Assembly (NCBI RefSeq): GCF_042477335.2
Contig: NC_091247.1
Span: 2,564,501 to 2,628,500 of the forward strand
DNA from: Ovis canadensis
Taxonomy: Eukaryota > Chordata > Mammalia > Artiodactyla > Bovidae
Direction: 5' to 3'
DNA: 64,000 bases
Part shown: piece by piece, positions 11,669 through 23,070 of the stretch
Layout: every line of letters starts with the position of its first letter
Position numbering within the stretch: position 1 is the stretch's first letter
Translations under genes and position numbers: made by a program
The notes under the pieces: model-generated
The model's input: the letters and a program-made list of their open reading frames with translations, nothing else
Databases searched by the model: none
What the model was told of the DNA's origin: nothing

Positions 11669-14417
11669 AGGTCACCAGGGCAAGAGAGGTGATTTCGTCT
11701 GGCGACTCAGGGTCCAGAGGCAGAGGAGGAAGCCGGCCGCCCTGCGTGGGCACCGAGCGGTCCCCCAGCCCCTCGGTTCACCAGGAACCAGGCAGACCTT
11801 CCAACTTCCACGGTCTAGCGGGGACAGCAGAGCCAGGAATAAGAGGCGAGGGCTGGGGGTCAGGAACATCCCTGCAGAGGGTGTGCTGTTCACTGACTTC
11901 AAGGAGACGGGGCGGAGCTCCAGGAAGAGGGTGAAAGGTCAAACAGGTACATCTGGGAACCGCAGGGTCTGAGTGGCCATGGATGGCTGTGGACAGGGCG
12001 AGGTTGAGAGTGGATGGATGGCTCCCGAGGGCCCAAAGGCTCTGTGGGAGGATTTTAGGGGGTCAGGTCCCACTGCTGTGAGAAGGGGGGCAAAGCCCAG
12101 GGAAAACAACAGAGGCTGCCTCCCAGCAGGAGGCCCCGGTGGGCCTGGTGAGGGCAGAGGAAGGGGGTGTGGGGGAGAGGGCAGTCCCTGAAAGAGGGCA
12201 GGCAGTGGGTGCACCGGGCTGGCGAATGCTTGCTGGCCGCCTGGCTGCCCCCCAGGGAGGTGTGTCCGTATCCTCTGAGAGTCCAGGAAAGTCATCGGAA
12301 GCTTCTGAACAGTTGGTTGTGCCAGCTAGCGTAGAGTCACGGCCAGCCCCAGGTCGTGGTCCCTCACCCTCCTGCATGATTGTGGGGAGGCGGAGAGAGA
12401 GGTGAGGACCGGCTGGCCCAGCGGGCAGCGGGTACCACGCATGCCAACGTCATGCCCAGAGGGGCCAGGAGGCATCTGAGTCCCTCTGAAGTCTGAGAGC
12501 TCAGTTGGAGGGTCTGAATCCGCACCCAGCTCATACTTACCCAGTGTGGGTCAGACCAGTAAATAGGCACCTCTTTCCATATCTGCTGTGGTGACTCCTG
12601 GAAGAGCCCATGCTTGATAGATGGCTGGTCTGTGACCTCAGAGGCTTTAGCCTTGACCCCTGGCTGACTTGTCCTCGCAAAAGCAAGAGAAAGGGGAAGG
12701 GGCCGGCTTGGAGTGCCCACTCCCAGGGGCCATGCAACCCTAGGCGGCCTTCAGCTCCCAATATCTCCAGAAACAGGGGCCCCTGCTCATCCTGCTGGGG
12801 CCATCCAATGGCACCTCCCCTGTGTCCCTGCCCCGGCTCAGGAGGGCCTGCAGAGGCACACAGGAGCCCCTTCCACCAGCGAAGGGGCGCCATGCTGTGG
12901 AGTACCGCCCCTCCCCCACAGTGCAGAAGCAGAGGCTAGCGGCTCCACCTAGTCCTCCGGGAACTGGGCCACAGCTGGAGAGACTCAGGGCCCAGGCCAG
13001 GAGGCAGCCAGAGGCGGCTGCGACCACCCCACGTTCAGGGCCAGCCTGGGGGCCGTGGAGAAGGAAGCGGCCGGCGAGTGCCTACAGCCGCACATCCAGC
13101 CTGCCGGCCGCCTTGTCTCCCATCAGGGCGGCTGGGCCCCCGGCGCCTTCACCGGGAACTTTTCGTTCTCATGGGAGCCTGTTGGCTGAGAGCCCCAGGT
13201 GGAGCCCAGTGAGCGGGCGGCCGTGGCCACATCTGGAAGAGGTTTGGCAGAGCCCCGGGCTCCCCGCGCCACAGCCGCCAGCCTCGGAGCTGCAGCTGAT
13301 AAGCGCCCGCCACCGGCTGGGACTCCAAGAACCTGTTGGGCCCAGACTCACAGCCCCAAGTCCAGGGGTGGGCGAGGGGGCCAGGGGCACGGGGCACTGT
13401 GCCAGTTCCAGAAATCGCATCACGGCAGGCCCCAGTCGGCAACCTCACTGGCTCCAAGGGCCGGCTCATCCCTGCTGCAAACGCCTGCTTTTCTGCACGA
13501 GGTTCCCAACGCTGTGTCCTAGGGATGGGCGTCGTCACCCCCCACGTCAGACTCCAAAGCCTGGAAGGGGCTTGCACACCTGTGATCAGCCCTTTGTCCC
13601 CATGCTTCTTGGCCATCCCCCTGCACAGACTGGCAGGTATGGATGGCCGTGTGTGACTGTGTCTGGGGTCTCAGACCGAGAGATCTGAGACGTTACCCTA
13701 TCTGGCTTGGGGTTTCCCCATCCAGCTCGGACGTCCCTGGGCTTCCTGTTGCCACGGAAGCCTCACTGAGGACCAACCAGCCAGGCCACCGAGCGCTGCA
13801 CCCAGCCGTGAGCGCTCAGCGAACTTGGCTGCTGGGTTCTTGGCCACCTCTGTGCAGTGGTGACCCCCTCCAGCTGCCTGGGGGCCCCAGGGAGCCTCCT
13901 CCTACCCCTACCCCCACCCACAGCCAAGTCTGGGGCACGACTGATCAAACTGGCAACCCCGGCAAACAAACCAGGGCAAGAACCAGAAAAGGAGCAGGAA
14001 GCGGAGGAGGCGGAAGGAGCCGAAAGACGAACGCAGCCCACACCTCGCCTGCCGGACGCTTGCCCGCGCGGCTTTGTGTTAATACGAGCTGACTCCTGGC
14101 CCCTCAAGCTCCGCGACAAGCCTTGAGATCCACCTTACTTTGATTTCCATGAAGACGTGTTCTTGATTCATTTGTGGACAAGGGGATTCTCAGGCTATTT
14201 TACTGTGGTCATTATTACTGATTTCTGACTGGTCCTGAGTTCAGCCGATGCTTCAAAATGGGCTGTGGTCACTTTACAATCGAGGGCGTGTGGTCAGTGC
14301 CCTGGGGGCCATGGGGGAGCCTGGTCACACTCTGGAGGGGCCACTGGAGCCGGCGCGCCCGCTGTTTCACTCAGACCGTCTTCGTCCTGACTAGGTGGTT
14401 GATGCCACTTGCCTGTG
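11669..14417. other. Intergenic unique DNA
   Basis: No supported gene. GC-rich, with several overlapping chance frames of 100-290 codons on both strands that show no domain, no splice logic and no hydrophobic pattern. A purine-rich block lies at about 13980-14035. Confidence 0.5.
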
Positions 14418-14612
14418 TCTGGTGCTCACTCAGTCGTGTCTGACTCTTTGTGACCCTATGGCCTTTGCGACCCACCAGGCTCTTCTGTCCTTGGGATTCT
14501 CCAGGGAAGAATACTGGAGTGGGTTGCCATCCCTTCTCCAGGGGATCTTCCCAATCCAGGGACTGAGCTCTGGTGTCCTGCATTGCAGGCAGATTCTTCA
14601 CTGCTGAGCCGC
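14418..14612 (-). mobile_element. Bov-tA SINE
   Basis: Antisense copy: CTCACTCAGTCGTGTCTGAC at the left, GAATACTGGAGTGGGTTGCC in the middle, and the tRNA-related head near 14590-14612 (TTCTTCACTGCTGAGCCGCC). Confidence 0.92.
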
Positions 14613-14895
14613 CGTTTAGAGGGTTTGTAAATCTCATGATCTGGGACACACAGCCTTTAGAACAAAGGATGTCAGGGCAGTTGGTTGTCCACAGTCAGAA
14701 ACCTCACACCCTGTCCCCAAAATTAACCCAAAGAACCAGAAGGCTTCCAGCAGAAAACATAAGAGAAAGTCTTTGTGATCTTGGGTGAGGTGCAGAGTTC
14801 TAAGGTAGGACACCAAACGTGCAATCCATCCAAAAAACATCAATAAACTAGACTGCACAAAATTTAAAGCTTTTGCCCTTCAAAAGCCATCATTC

Positions 14896-15250
14896 AGTCA
14901 GTTCAGTTCAGTTGCTCAGTCGTATCTGACTCTTTGTGACCCCACGGACTGCAGCACGCCAGGCTTCCCTGTCCATCACCAACTCCCAGAGTTTACTCAA
15001 ACTCATGTCCATTGAGTCAGTGATGCCATCCAACCATCTCATCCTCTGTTGTCCTCTTCTCCTCCTGCCCTCAGTCTTTCCCAGCATCAGGGTCTTTTCC
15101 AACGAGTCAGTTCTTTGCATCAGGTGGCCAAAGGATTGGAGTTTCAGCTTCAACATCAGTCCTTCCGATGAACACCCAGGACTGATCTCCTTTAGGATGG
15201 ACTGGTTGGACCTCCTTGCAGTCCAAGGGACTCTCAACAGTCTTCTCCAA
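14896..15250 (-). mobile_element. BovB LINE 3' fragment (antisense)
   Basis: Begins with the tandem TTCAGTTCAG tail typical of the BovB 3' end and continues through GTGATGCCATCCAACCATCT and AGTCTTTCCCAGCATCAGGG to TTGCAGTCCAAGGGACTCTC. On the - strand this is the C-terminal end of the RTE reverse transcriptase frame ([20 protein letters not shown]). Truncated at its 5' end. Confidence 0.93.
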
Positions 15251-15277
15251 CATATTTGAAGGATGTATACAGAATAA

Positions 15278-15488
15278 GGGTTTTCCTGGTGGCTCAGATG
15301 GTAAAGTGTCTGCCTGCAATGAGGGAGACCGGGTTCAATCCCTGGGTTGGGAAGATCCCCTGAGAAGGAAATACAACCCACTCCAGTACTCTTGCCTGGA
15401 AATTTCCATGCACGGAGGAGCCTGGTAGGCTACAGTCCATTGGGTCATAAAGAGTCGGACACAGCTGAGCGGCTTCACTCACTTCACT
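15278..15488 (+). mobile_element. Bov-tA SINE
   Basis: Sense copy with a GGTTTTCCTGGTGGCTCAGA head, a GGGTTCAATCCCTGGGTTGG box and an AAGAGTCGGACACAGCTGAG tail. It sits directly after the BovB tail, inside the split L1. Confidence 0.93.
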
Positions 15489-15855
15489 TTGTACACAATA
15501 AAGACCTTGAACATACAAATAAACTTTTAAAGCTCAATGAGAAGACAGACAACTGAAGAAAAAAAAATGGGCAAAAGATTTCGACACTTCACCAAAGATT
15601 TACGAATGGCCCATAAGCAAATGAAAAGATGCTCAACATCCTAAGTCAACAGGGAAACGCACTCACACTACGGTGGCTATAATCACAACGACAGCACTTC
15701 ACGCAGACAGAATCATCCAATTCCCACAAGAGGTAAAAGTAGAGAGGCTGATCGTGACTGCCTAGGACTGGGGGTGGGGAAGCAGCACTCGCCTACAGAT
15801 GGGCACAGGGGGAGTTGGCGGGGAGGGTGGTGGGCGCTTCTTGAAACTGGACTGT

Positions 15856-16126
15856 AGGACTTCGCTGGTGGTCCAGTGGATAAGCGTCCACCTGCCAGTG
15901 CAGGGGACACCAGCTCAAGCTCTGGTCCGGGAAGATCCCACATGCCGGGGGTCGCTAAACCCGGGCACCGCTAACTGCGGAGCCACCCGCTCCAGCTCCT
16001 GAATCCCGTGTGCCTGGAGCCTGTGCCCTGCGCCGAGAAGCCTGGGCGCTGCCGTGAGGAGCAGCGCTCGCTTGCCGCAACTGGAGAGCCCGACACGACC
16101 ACGGAGACCCAGTGCAATCAAAAACG
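15856..16126 (+). mobile_element. CHR-type tRNA-derived SINE
   Basis: The GGACTTCGCTGGTGGTCCAG head with GTGGATAAGCGTCCACCTGC is the tRNA-derived part of the cetartiodactyl CHR family. The longer CHR body follows (GAAGCCTGGGCGCTGCCGTG, GCAACTGGAGAGCCCG) and ends in an A-rich tail. Confidence 0.85.
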
Positions 16127-16483
16127 AGCTGGAGTGTCGTTCCATTCACAAAAACATTGGGTTTAACGTGGGTGCACTTATGGCGTGGAAACTGCACGTC
16201 TAAACCCGTTTTTCGGCAATTCTCCCATTCCACACGGTGGACTTGGGGCTTCTCCTTCTAGTTCTGCCAAAGTTTGCTTCATAATATATCTTGAGGTTTA
16301 GGTACATCCGAAAGAAGAACAGTTCTATCTTCCCAATAAACTGATTTCTGTTTATTACTAAGCAAGGAGTGAACGACTCTTTCTAGCAGTTCTTTTTGGC
16401 TTACAGGGTGTTTTTCTTTTTTTTCCCCCAAACTTTAAACTTTTTATGTTGCACTGGGGTATAGCTCATTATAGCTGAATACT

Positions 16484-16752
16484 CACAGGAAGGACAGATG
16501 CTGTCACTGAAACTCTAGTATTTTGGTCATCTGATGTGAACAGCCGACTCACTGGAAAAGCCTCTGATGCTGGGAAAGATTGAGGGCAGAAGGGGAAGAG
16601 AGCATCAGAGGATGAGACGGCTGGATGACATCATCAGTGCAATGGACATGAACTTGGGCAAACGGTAGGAGATGTGATGGACAGGGAGGCCTGGCGCGCT
16701 GCAGACCTGGGGGCGCAAGGAGTCGGACACGACGGGGCGGCTAAACAACAAC
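16484..16752 (+). mobile_element. BovB LINE 3' fragment with target-site duplication
   Basis: Sense tail of BovB: GAAGGACAGATGCTGTCACT, GATGCTGGGAAAGATTGAGG, a GATGAGACGGCTGGATGAC block and a GAGTCGGACACGACGGGG end. The 8-base ATAGCTGA is found directly before (16471) and after (16753) and fits a target-site duplication. The flanks together look like one older interspersed repeat, probably L1-type. Confidence 0.85.
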
Positions 16753-16764
16753 ATAGCTGATTAA

Positions 16765-18172
16765 CAATGTTGTGGTAGTTTCAGGCGAACAGAGAAGGAT
16801 AAAAGTGTGTTTTCCTGATGTGAAGACAGTCTTTTCCAACATTCTCTGGCTTAGTATTTGCATAAATGCTTCCTTTCTATCTTCGTGCATCTTTATGTCT
16901 TAGGTAAGTTTCTTACAAAGATCAGCTGGATTTTGTCCTTTTTATCTGGCCTGAAATCATAAAGTTTCATCACTGTAACTTTTAACTGTTCTATTAGTTT
17001 CTATGTATTGTAATCGTCAATAGAGTTGGACTTATTTCTACCACCTTATTAATATCTTGTCTTTTTCATGTTTTGTTTTCCCTCTCTTTGCCTTCTGAAT
17101 TCTCGAGCTTCTTTGTCCTGCCCCTCTCTCCATTGGTTTAGAATTTATGCACTCTATTTCCATTCTTTTAGTGATTGTATATCGAAGTTGATTCTAAATT
17201 AATACTTTTTCTTCTCTTTTAGAACCTATTCGTTCCAACCAACCACACACGCCCCATCCCTGCAGCTTTAAGGACAGCCTTACCTTGCGTGTTGCCCTGT
17301 CCTCATTTAAACCCCACACAGCACTTTTGCCGTCCACGTTTATCCAGATGTGCCCACATGCATAACAACGTCTTTGACTTCCGTCCTCTCTAACATTCCT
17401 GTCATCCTTTTGGGGTCACTTTCCTTCCGCCTCCAGTACGTCCTGTAAAACTCTCTCCAGCGCAGCTGCTTGTGGGACGCTTTCTTGGTTTTCCTTTGCC
17501 TGTTACCGCTTTTCTCTGTTGACTTTTGGGCCAGGAGCCTTCTGCTTGTGGCGTTTTGACGATACCACTTCTCTATTTTCAAGCTCCCGTTGTTGCTACT
17601 GAGAAGTTGGCTTTCCACATCAGAGTCCTTGAAGGCGACCTGTGTGTCCTCTCTGTCTCAGGGCTTCTGGCCTTGGTGCCCTGCATGTTCACTCTGAAGT
17701 GAAGAGGTGTGGACCCCGGGTTCTCATGGTGCTTGAGCTTCCTTGGGCTTCTTGTGCTTGCGGTCAGCTGTCTCTCATTGAATTTGCAGCTGTTCCAGCC
17801 TTAATCCTCTGCAAACACTGCCTCTGCGCCTCTCTGTCTCTCTCTTTATTCTCTGGAGCTCCAGCTAGCAATATACCTACCCTCTCACTCCAGCCTCTGT
17901 GATCTTTGTTTTCATATTTCCCAGGTGCAAGTTTCCTAATTCCTTTGAGTTTATCCTTCAGGTCACTGATTTCTCTCCAGTTGTGTCTAAGCTTGTTGTT
18001 ACATTTATCCTTTGATTTTTAATTTCAAGCATTGGGTATATTTTACTTCTAGGAGTTGGCTTGCTATTTACTGACGTATTCAAGTCTCTCTTATTTTTTC
18101 TATAAATCATATTCACTTTGTTTTCTGGGCCTGATAGTTTTAACATCTGAATTTCCTGCCGATCTGACTCTG
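16765..18172. other. AT-rich block without genes, probably an old interspersed repeat
   Basis: About 1.4 kb of T-rich DNA, quite unlike the GC-rich surroundings, with no supported gene. The texture suggests an antisense ancient LINE or similar repeat, later cut by two Bov-tA insertions. I cannot name the family. Confidence 0.45.
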
Positions 18173-18381
18173 CGTGCATGCTCAGTCGCTCAGTCGTGTC
18201 CAGTTCTTTGCGACCCCATGGACTGTAGCCCACCAGGCTCCACTGTCCGTGGACTTTCCCAGGCAAGGATGCTGGAGTGGGGTGCCATTTCCTCCTCCAG
18301 GGGATCTTCCTGACCCAGGGCCTGAGCCCGCGTCTCCTGTGTCTCCTGCACTGGCGGCTGATTCTTGGCCACAGGTGCCGC
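18173..18381 (-). mobile_element. Bov-tA SINE
   Basis: Antisense copy: GCTCAGTCGCTCAGTCGTGT, then GACCCCATGGACTGTAGCCC and a GGGGATCTTCCTGACCCAGG block. Confidence 0.92.
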
Positions 18382-18454
18382 CGGGGGCTCCGGCTCTGCT
18401 GCCTCCTATTTTGGTCCGCTTTCACTCACGGTGCCTTGTTTTCTCGTGTATGTG

Positions 18455-18666
18455 AAAGTGAAAGTGTTAGTCGCTCAGTCGTGTCTGACTCTTCGTGACC
18501 CCACGGGCTGTAGCCCGCCAGGCTCCTCTGTCCATGGGATTCTCCAGGCAAGAATACTGGAGTGGGCAGCCTTTCCCTTTTCCAGGGGATCTTCCCCACC
18601 CAGGGATGGAACCCAGGTCTCCTGCATTGCAGGTGGATTCTTTACCAGCTGGGCCACCAGGGAAGC
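18455..18666 (-). mobile_element. Bov-tA SINE
   Basis: Complete antisense copy, well conserved, running from GAAAGTGTTAGTCGCTCAGT to the tRNA head CTGGGCCACCAGGGAAGC. It lies about 75 bases from another copy in the same orientation. Confidence 0.95.
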
Positions 18667-18770
18667 TTGAGTACATAGTGAGCATTTGCTGAGTTGCTCA
18701 TTGGCTCTAGGGCTCTGTGAAATGTCTCTGAGGCTTGAGATGCAGGTGGATTCCTTTAGAAAGTGCTTGC

Positions 18771-18990
18771 AGGACTTCCCGGCGGTCCAGGGGCTACGAC
18801 TCCGCACTTCCAATGCAGGGGGCCCTGGTTTGACCCCTGGTCAGGGAACAAGAGCCCCCGCACACACCTGAGCGTTCCATGCTGCCACTAAAAGCGCCCA
18901 CACGCCGCAGTGCAGATCAAAGGTCCCGAGCGCTGCAGCTGAGACGGGGGCGGCCAAGGAAACACACAGCTCTTCAAAAAGAGAGAGCGC
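18771..18990 (+). mobile_element. CHR-type SINE
   Basis: Head AGGACTTCCCGGCGGTCCAG, then CGCACTTCCAATGCAGGGGG and CCCTGGTCAGGGAACAAGAG. The body is diverged and the 3' end A-rich. Confidence 0.8.
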
Positions 18991-19825
18991 TGGCGATCTG
19001 AGAAGCCTTTAAACTGAAATCCCTCGTTTGCAGTTTGGGGATAACTGAGAGGAGATGGATTCAGGCTGTACCGGCCCCGAGGGCGATTCTGTGACGGTGG
19101 ATCCTTAGAGCCCAGTTCCTCCTCTCCTCAGCTCCCAGGCCTGAGACAGCAGGGCCGATGCGCTACCTCGAGGCCAGGCCCAGCGCAGCTGGATGCGAGG
19201 TTGAGCCCTCAGGAACCCTGGGTGCATCGAGGTGGTCCTCCCTTGGGCCCCCAGGACGCCCTCTCTGCGCTTTGTCTTCTGACCCTGAGGTCAAAGGGCG
19301 TCAGAAAACAAGAACAACAACAATAAGACCAAACAGACAAACAGACAGACAGACGAACGGACAGACGATGCCCCGGTTCACCCGCCAGGACAGAGACGCT
19401 CCGACTCTTCCAATTCAACGCTAGGGGACAGGCTGCTCTTCCGCCGGCATAGCCAGTGAACCACAGGACCAGCCGTCCGTTGGTGACCACAGCTTCAGTC
19501 AGCCAGTCCGCGGGGGTCACGCCCCAGGAACGGCACGGCCTCGCGGAGGACCACCCAGTGCCTACTCCTCCCCTCTGACAGTCCTCCTGGCCGGACGCCG
19601 CACTGAAACTCCGAGCCAGGCCGGCGGGAGGCGTGCCTGGGCTCACGACCGTGGCTCTCTCCATCCTAAGGATCAATCCATTCAGCACTTTCGCTCACAC
19701 TTGGGGGCAGCAGCCTCATGTTCCCCCCTCGAAGCAGAGCCGGTTTTGGCTTGGCTGCTCCCCTCTGGGCCCCCACTTTCGCCAGCCTGCCCTGAGGACT
19801 CTGCACCTCCTAGCCAGCTCAAAGG
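18991..19825. other. Intergenic DNA with a small ACAG microsatellite
   Basis: No gene supported. A short (ACAG)n-like run lies at about 19334-19365 (CAAACAGACAGACAGACGAA). The 159-codon - strand frame over this stretch shows no recognisable domain. Confidence 0.5.
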
Positions 19826-20034
19826 GTCTCCCAAGTGGCTCAAAGGTAAAGAATCCACTTGCCGATGCAGAAGCCACAGGAGACACAGTTTCGATCCCTG
19901 GGTCTGGAAGATCCCCTGGAGGAGGGCATGGCGAAGCACTCCAGTATCCACGCCTGGATAACTCCATGGACAGAGGCTCCTGGTGAGCTACAGTCCATGG
20001 GGTCACAAAGAGTCAGACATGACTGAGCGACTGC
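19826..20034 (+). mobile_element. Bov-tA SINE followed by a CA microsatellite
   Basis: Sense copy with a TCTCCCAAGTGGCTCAAAGG head and a CAAAGAGTCAGACATGACTG end. A (CA)n-type microsatellite grows from its tail at 20035-20070, as often happens at SINE 3' ends. Confidence 0.93.
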
Positions 20035-20091
20035 TCACACACACAGGCACACACGCGCACACATACGCAGCCATCTCAAGGCAGCATTCAA

Positions 20092-20220
20092 GAAGTCCCT
20101 CCCTGGAGGTCCAGTGGTGAGGACTCTGCTCGTTCACTGCTTAGAGCCAGGATTCAATCCCTGATCAGGAACTAAGATCCCACAAGCTGTGCAGTGTAGC
20201 CAAAAAAAAAAAAAAAAAAA
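20092..20220 (+). mobile_element. CHR-type SINE with intact A-tail
   Basis: tRNA-derived part only (CCCTGGAGGTCCAGTGGTGA, GGATTCAATCCCTGATCAGG, AACTAAGATCCCACAAGC), ending in an 18-19-base A run at 20202-20220. The long pure A-tail suggests a relatively young copy. Confidence 0.88.
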
Positions 20221-20369
20221 GACAGCTTTCAAGATGAATATCTTATTTTACCCAGAATGTGTAGCTACTTTTAGTGAGAGGGTGTATACAGGTTCTTAAG
20301 TGGGTGTCGTGATGGGAACAGATGTCTTTCACCTTTATTTTACAGATGGGGAGACTGAGGCTTAGCACG

Positions 20370-20576
20370 TTCGTGAGTGCGCAGTCCTGTCTGACTCTTT
20401 GCAACCCCCATGGACTGTAGCCCGCCAGGCTCCTCTGTCCGTGGGATTCTCCAGGCAAGAACACCAGCACGGTTTGCCATTTCCTCCTCCAGGGGATCTT
20501 CCTGACGCAGGGATAGAACCTGGGTCTCCTGAATTGGCAGGTGGATCCTTTATCACTGAGCCATCTGGGAAGCCCA
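20370..20576 (-). mobile_element. Bov-tA SINE
   Basis: Antisense copy: TGGACTGTAGCCCGCCAGGC, TCTCCAGGCAAGAACACCAG and a TATCACTGAGCCATCTGGGA head. A short MIR-like block (TTTTACAGATGGGGAGACTG) lies just before it at about 20338. Confidence 0.93.
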
Positions 20577-22228
20577 GCTGAGACTTGGGGACACTCATAA
20601 TTCACAGACTCTAACCTCGGAACCCAGACAAACTGCCTCCCGGGTCTATGCACTTAACCGCTGCCGTTGGCTTGCAGAGGCGCGGGCAAGTGCTCAACGA
20701 ATGAGTCAGTAATTGGTGAGTTCATTCATTCACACATCAAATATTCATTGAGCTTCTTCAATTTGCTACACGGTCTGAGGGCCTGAAGATACTGCAAGGG
20801 CCCAGGGTGACATCACTGCCCCCAGAGAGTTCACATTCCAGAGGCCGTCAGGGATGGTCAGAGGCTCTGCATCTCTGCAGAGACCTCGGCCCGCGCTGGC
20901 CACTCCAGCAGGGCCTCAAGTCTGGGACCCCTCCTCTACGCGGGAACCCACTAAGAGGAGTGGGGGGACCCCTCCTCTAAGTGCTCATGCCTCTGGGAGG
21001 CCACAGAAGTGACCCTGCTGACCGTGGGAACCCCGGGGCCAGGCCAGCTCTGTGATTTCCCAAGGTTCGTGGCCGAGCTGGCCTTGAACCCAAGCCCATG
21101 ATTTTCCACCCTGTCTCCATCAAGGTGAGAGCTCCAACAGGATTCAGGTGAGCGATTCCAGGCTGACATCTCTGGGCCCAGGAAGGGCAGCAGCCACAGC
21201 GGTCAACTGGCCTCCCTCCACTGGTGACCCTGGTGGTCACGATGCAGGAGTTACCAGTCATTCCATCAGAAGCTGGCGTCACTCCTAAATTCACTAGCGT
21301 GACACCTTTGCCTGCAGGCGAAGGGCACCCCAGGGACTGGGCTGTAGACAAACCTCAGCTCTGATGCTCCCCAGAGGACTCGGCACTTGCCCACAGTTCA
21401 GCCAGCCAAGCAGCCTCAGCCTCCACCATTACCCACTAGAGTCCTGGATCCCCGAAAGGGACCCCACACCCGTGTCCCTTGGTCAGCCGAGCAGCGGGGG
21501 CGGACGGTGGTGCTCCGGGAACAGCTGGGCACAGCTGCCTCCCAAGGATACTGCCCCCGGCGCGCCTGGAACACAGGGTCAGACGCCATTCATTCCCCGC
21601 ACGGGCCCCACTCCAGCAGGCCAGGCCAAGGGACGGCGTGTCCTGGGGGTGGGCTGGCCCCCGGCCCAGCCTGACAAAGCAGTGGCGGGGGAACAGAACT
21701 CCAAACCCGAGGAACACGGGCCTCCTCTCTGCAGCTGCCACCCCGAGCTGGGCGCTGTCTGTGGGGCAGGGTGGCGTGCTGGCCCTGGAGTGGTGGGGGT
21801 GGGGACGGGGAGGTGACCCGAGCTTCTGGAGCCCAGGGCTGTGGCTCCCACCCCCGCCTGCTCCGGAGCCAGCACTGGGATCCGGGGACCTGGTGCAGCT
21901 TGTCCCGGAACCCTGCACACAGGCCACCGCAGGCCATGGGGCACTGCCCTCCCAGCCCCCGCCCAGCCAGTCAGGTGCTGGGACCAGGTCACCGTCCGTC
22001 TCCAGCTAGAATCCCCACATTAAACCCCCCTTGCCCATCAGACCTGCAGCCTCGGGTGGGAGTGACAGCAGGGGGGTCTGGCTTCAGTGGCTCCCTGGCT
22101 CCGTCTTGCCACATGCCCACCCTCACTCCCAGAGCACTTTATGCTTCCATCGGGAAGTGGGCGGAGGTGAGTGGATGTTCGTGTGTAGTTGTGACGTGTG
22201 TTGGGGGAAGGGGTGAGGGATGGGCAGC
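20577..22228. other. Intergenic DNA
   Basis: No gene supported. An old LINE/MIR-like motif (CAAATATTCATTGAGCTTCT) lies at about 20735-20760. The rest is unique, turning very GC-rich after 21.4 kb, with overlapping chance frames in several phases. Confidence 0.5.
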
Positions 22229-22531
22229 AAGGTAAGTGGGTGGGGGGTGAATGGGGGGTGGGGGTGAGTGGGGGTGAGTGGGGTGAGTGAGGGGTGGGGT
22301 GAGAGGGTGAGTGGGTAGGGGTGAGTAGGGGTGAGTGGGGTGAGTAGGGGGTGAGGTGAAAGGATGAGTAGGTGGGGGGTGAGTAGGGGATGGGGTGAGT
22401 GGGGGTGAGAGGGTGAGTAGGTGGGGGTGAGTGGGGTGAGTGGGGGTGGGGTGAGTGGGGGGTGAGAGGGTGAGTAGATGGGGGGTGAGTGGGGTGAGTA
22501 GGGAGTGGGGTGAGTGGGGGAGTGAGGGGGT
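22229..22531. repeat. G-rich minisatellite, units of GTGAGTGGGG type
   Basis: About 300 bases of imperfect short units (GTGAGTGGGG, GTGAGTAGGGG, GGGTGGGGTGA, GAGAGGGTGAGTAGGTG), nearly free of C on the + strand. A higher-order order of AGAGGGTGAGTAG-like blocks recurs. The strand bias gives an artificial proline/threonine/histidine frame on the - strand. Runs of three to six G are spaced closely enough for G-quadruplexes. Confidence 0.95.
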
Positions 22532-22947
22532 TGGACGTCATCTTCCCAGCACCCGGCCGCCCTATGCGCCCCTCTGCGCGCCCCCCCAACCTGCTCTCAT
22601 CCTGCCTGCCTGCCTCTCCCCTGAAGGCCTCCCAAAGCGCGCCTGCTCCCTCTCCCGCCCCTGCTCCCTCTCCCGCCCCTGCCCCGCCTCTCGCCCCTCT
22701 TGGTTGCTAAGGCAGCTCTTGCATCCAGATGAGCATCACCCCCTGAGACCCCTACCCCCCGCCGCTGACCTGGCCTGCCTGCAGCTCCCAGCCCTGCCGG
22801 CAGCTGCCGCCCATCAGCCTCCGACAGAGGAGAGCTTCCTGGTGTTTCATTCATTTTCACTTCACTTTTTTTTTTTTTTTTACCACATAAGCAATACATA
22901 GGTAGGCGCAGCTTTGGTCAAAGCAGCCATTTAACTCTCTTACAAAG
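22532..22947. other. C-rich spacer with a short tandem and a T-run
   Basis: Contains a tandem of CCCTCTCCCGCCCCTG at about 22650-22690 and a 17-18-base T-run near 22866-22883, the likely tail of an antisense element. No gene seen. Confidence 0.5.
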
Positions 22948-23070
22948 TGGGAATTCCCTGGCGGTCCAGTGGTTAGGACTCTGCACTTTCCCCCAGGCCC
23001 AGGGTTACTTCCTGGTCAGAGAGCTAAGATTTCGCAAGACGTGAGGCCAAAAACGTATAAATAAAGAATA
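22948..23070 (+). mobile_element. CHR-type SINE
   Basis: Head GGGAATTCCCTGGCGGTCCA with GTGGTTAGGACTCTGCACTT, then GGTCAGAGAGCTAAGATTTC and an A-rich end near 23055. Confidence 0.88.

Larger units (their letters stand above)
14690..15855 (+). mobile_element. Old L1 LINE 3' end, split by younger insertions
   Basis: At 14740-14885 the sequence follows L1 ORF2 (AAAGTCTTTGTGATCTTGGG, then ACACCAAACGTGCAATCC and a CAAAATTTAAAGCTTTTGCCCTTC-like block). It breaks off at about 14890 and resumes after 15489 with ATGGGCAAAAGATTT, AAATGAAAAGATGCTCAACA and a 3' UTR-like G-rich part up to about 15855. A BovB tail and a Bov-tA lie in between. A small part of the L1 is missing at the break. Confidence 0.8.

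Noticed and set aside
22038-22589. 183-codon - strand frame rich in Pro, Thr and His
   Set aside because: It is just the complement of the G-rich minisatellite read in one phase.
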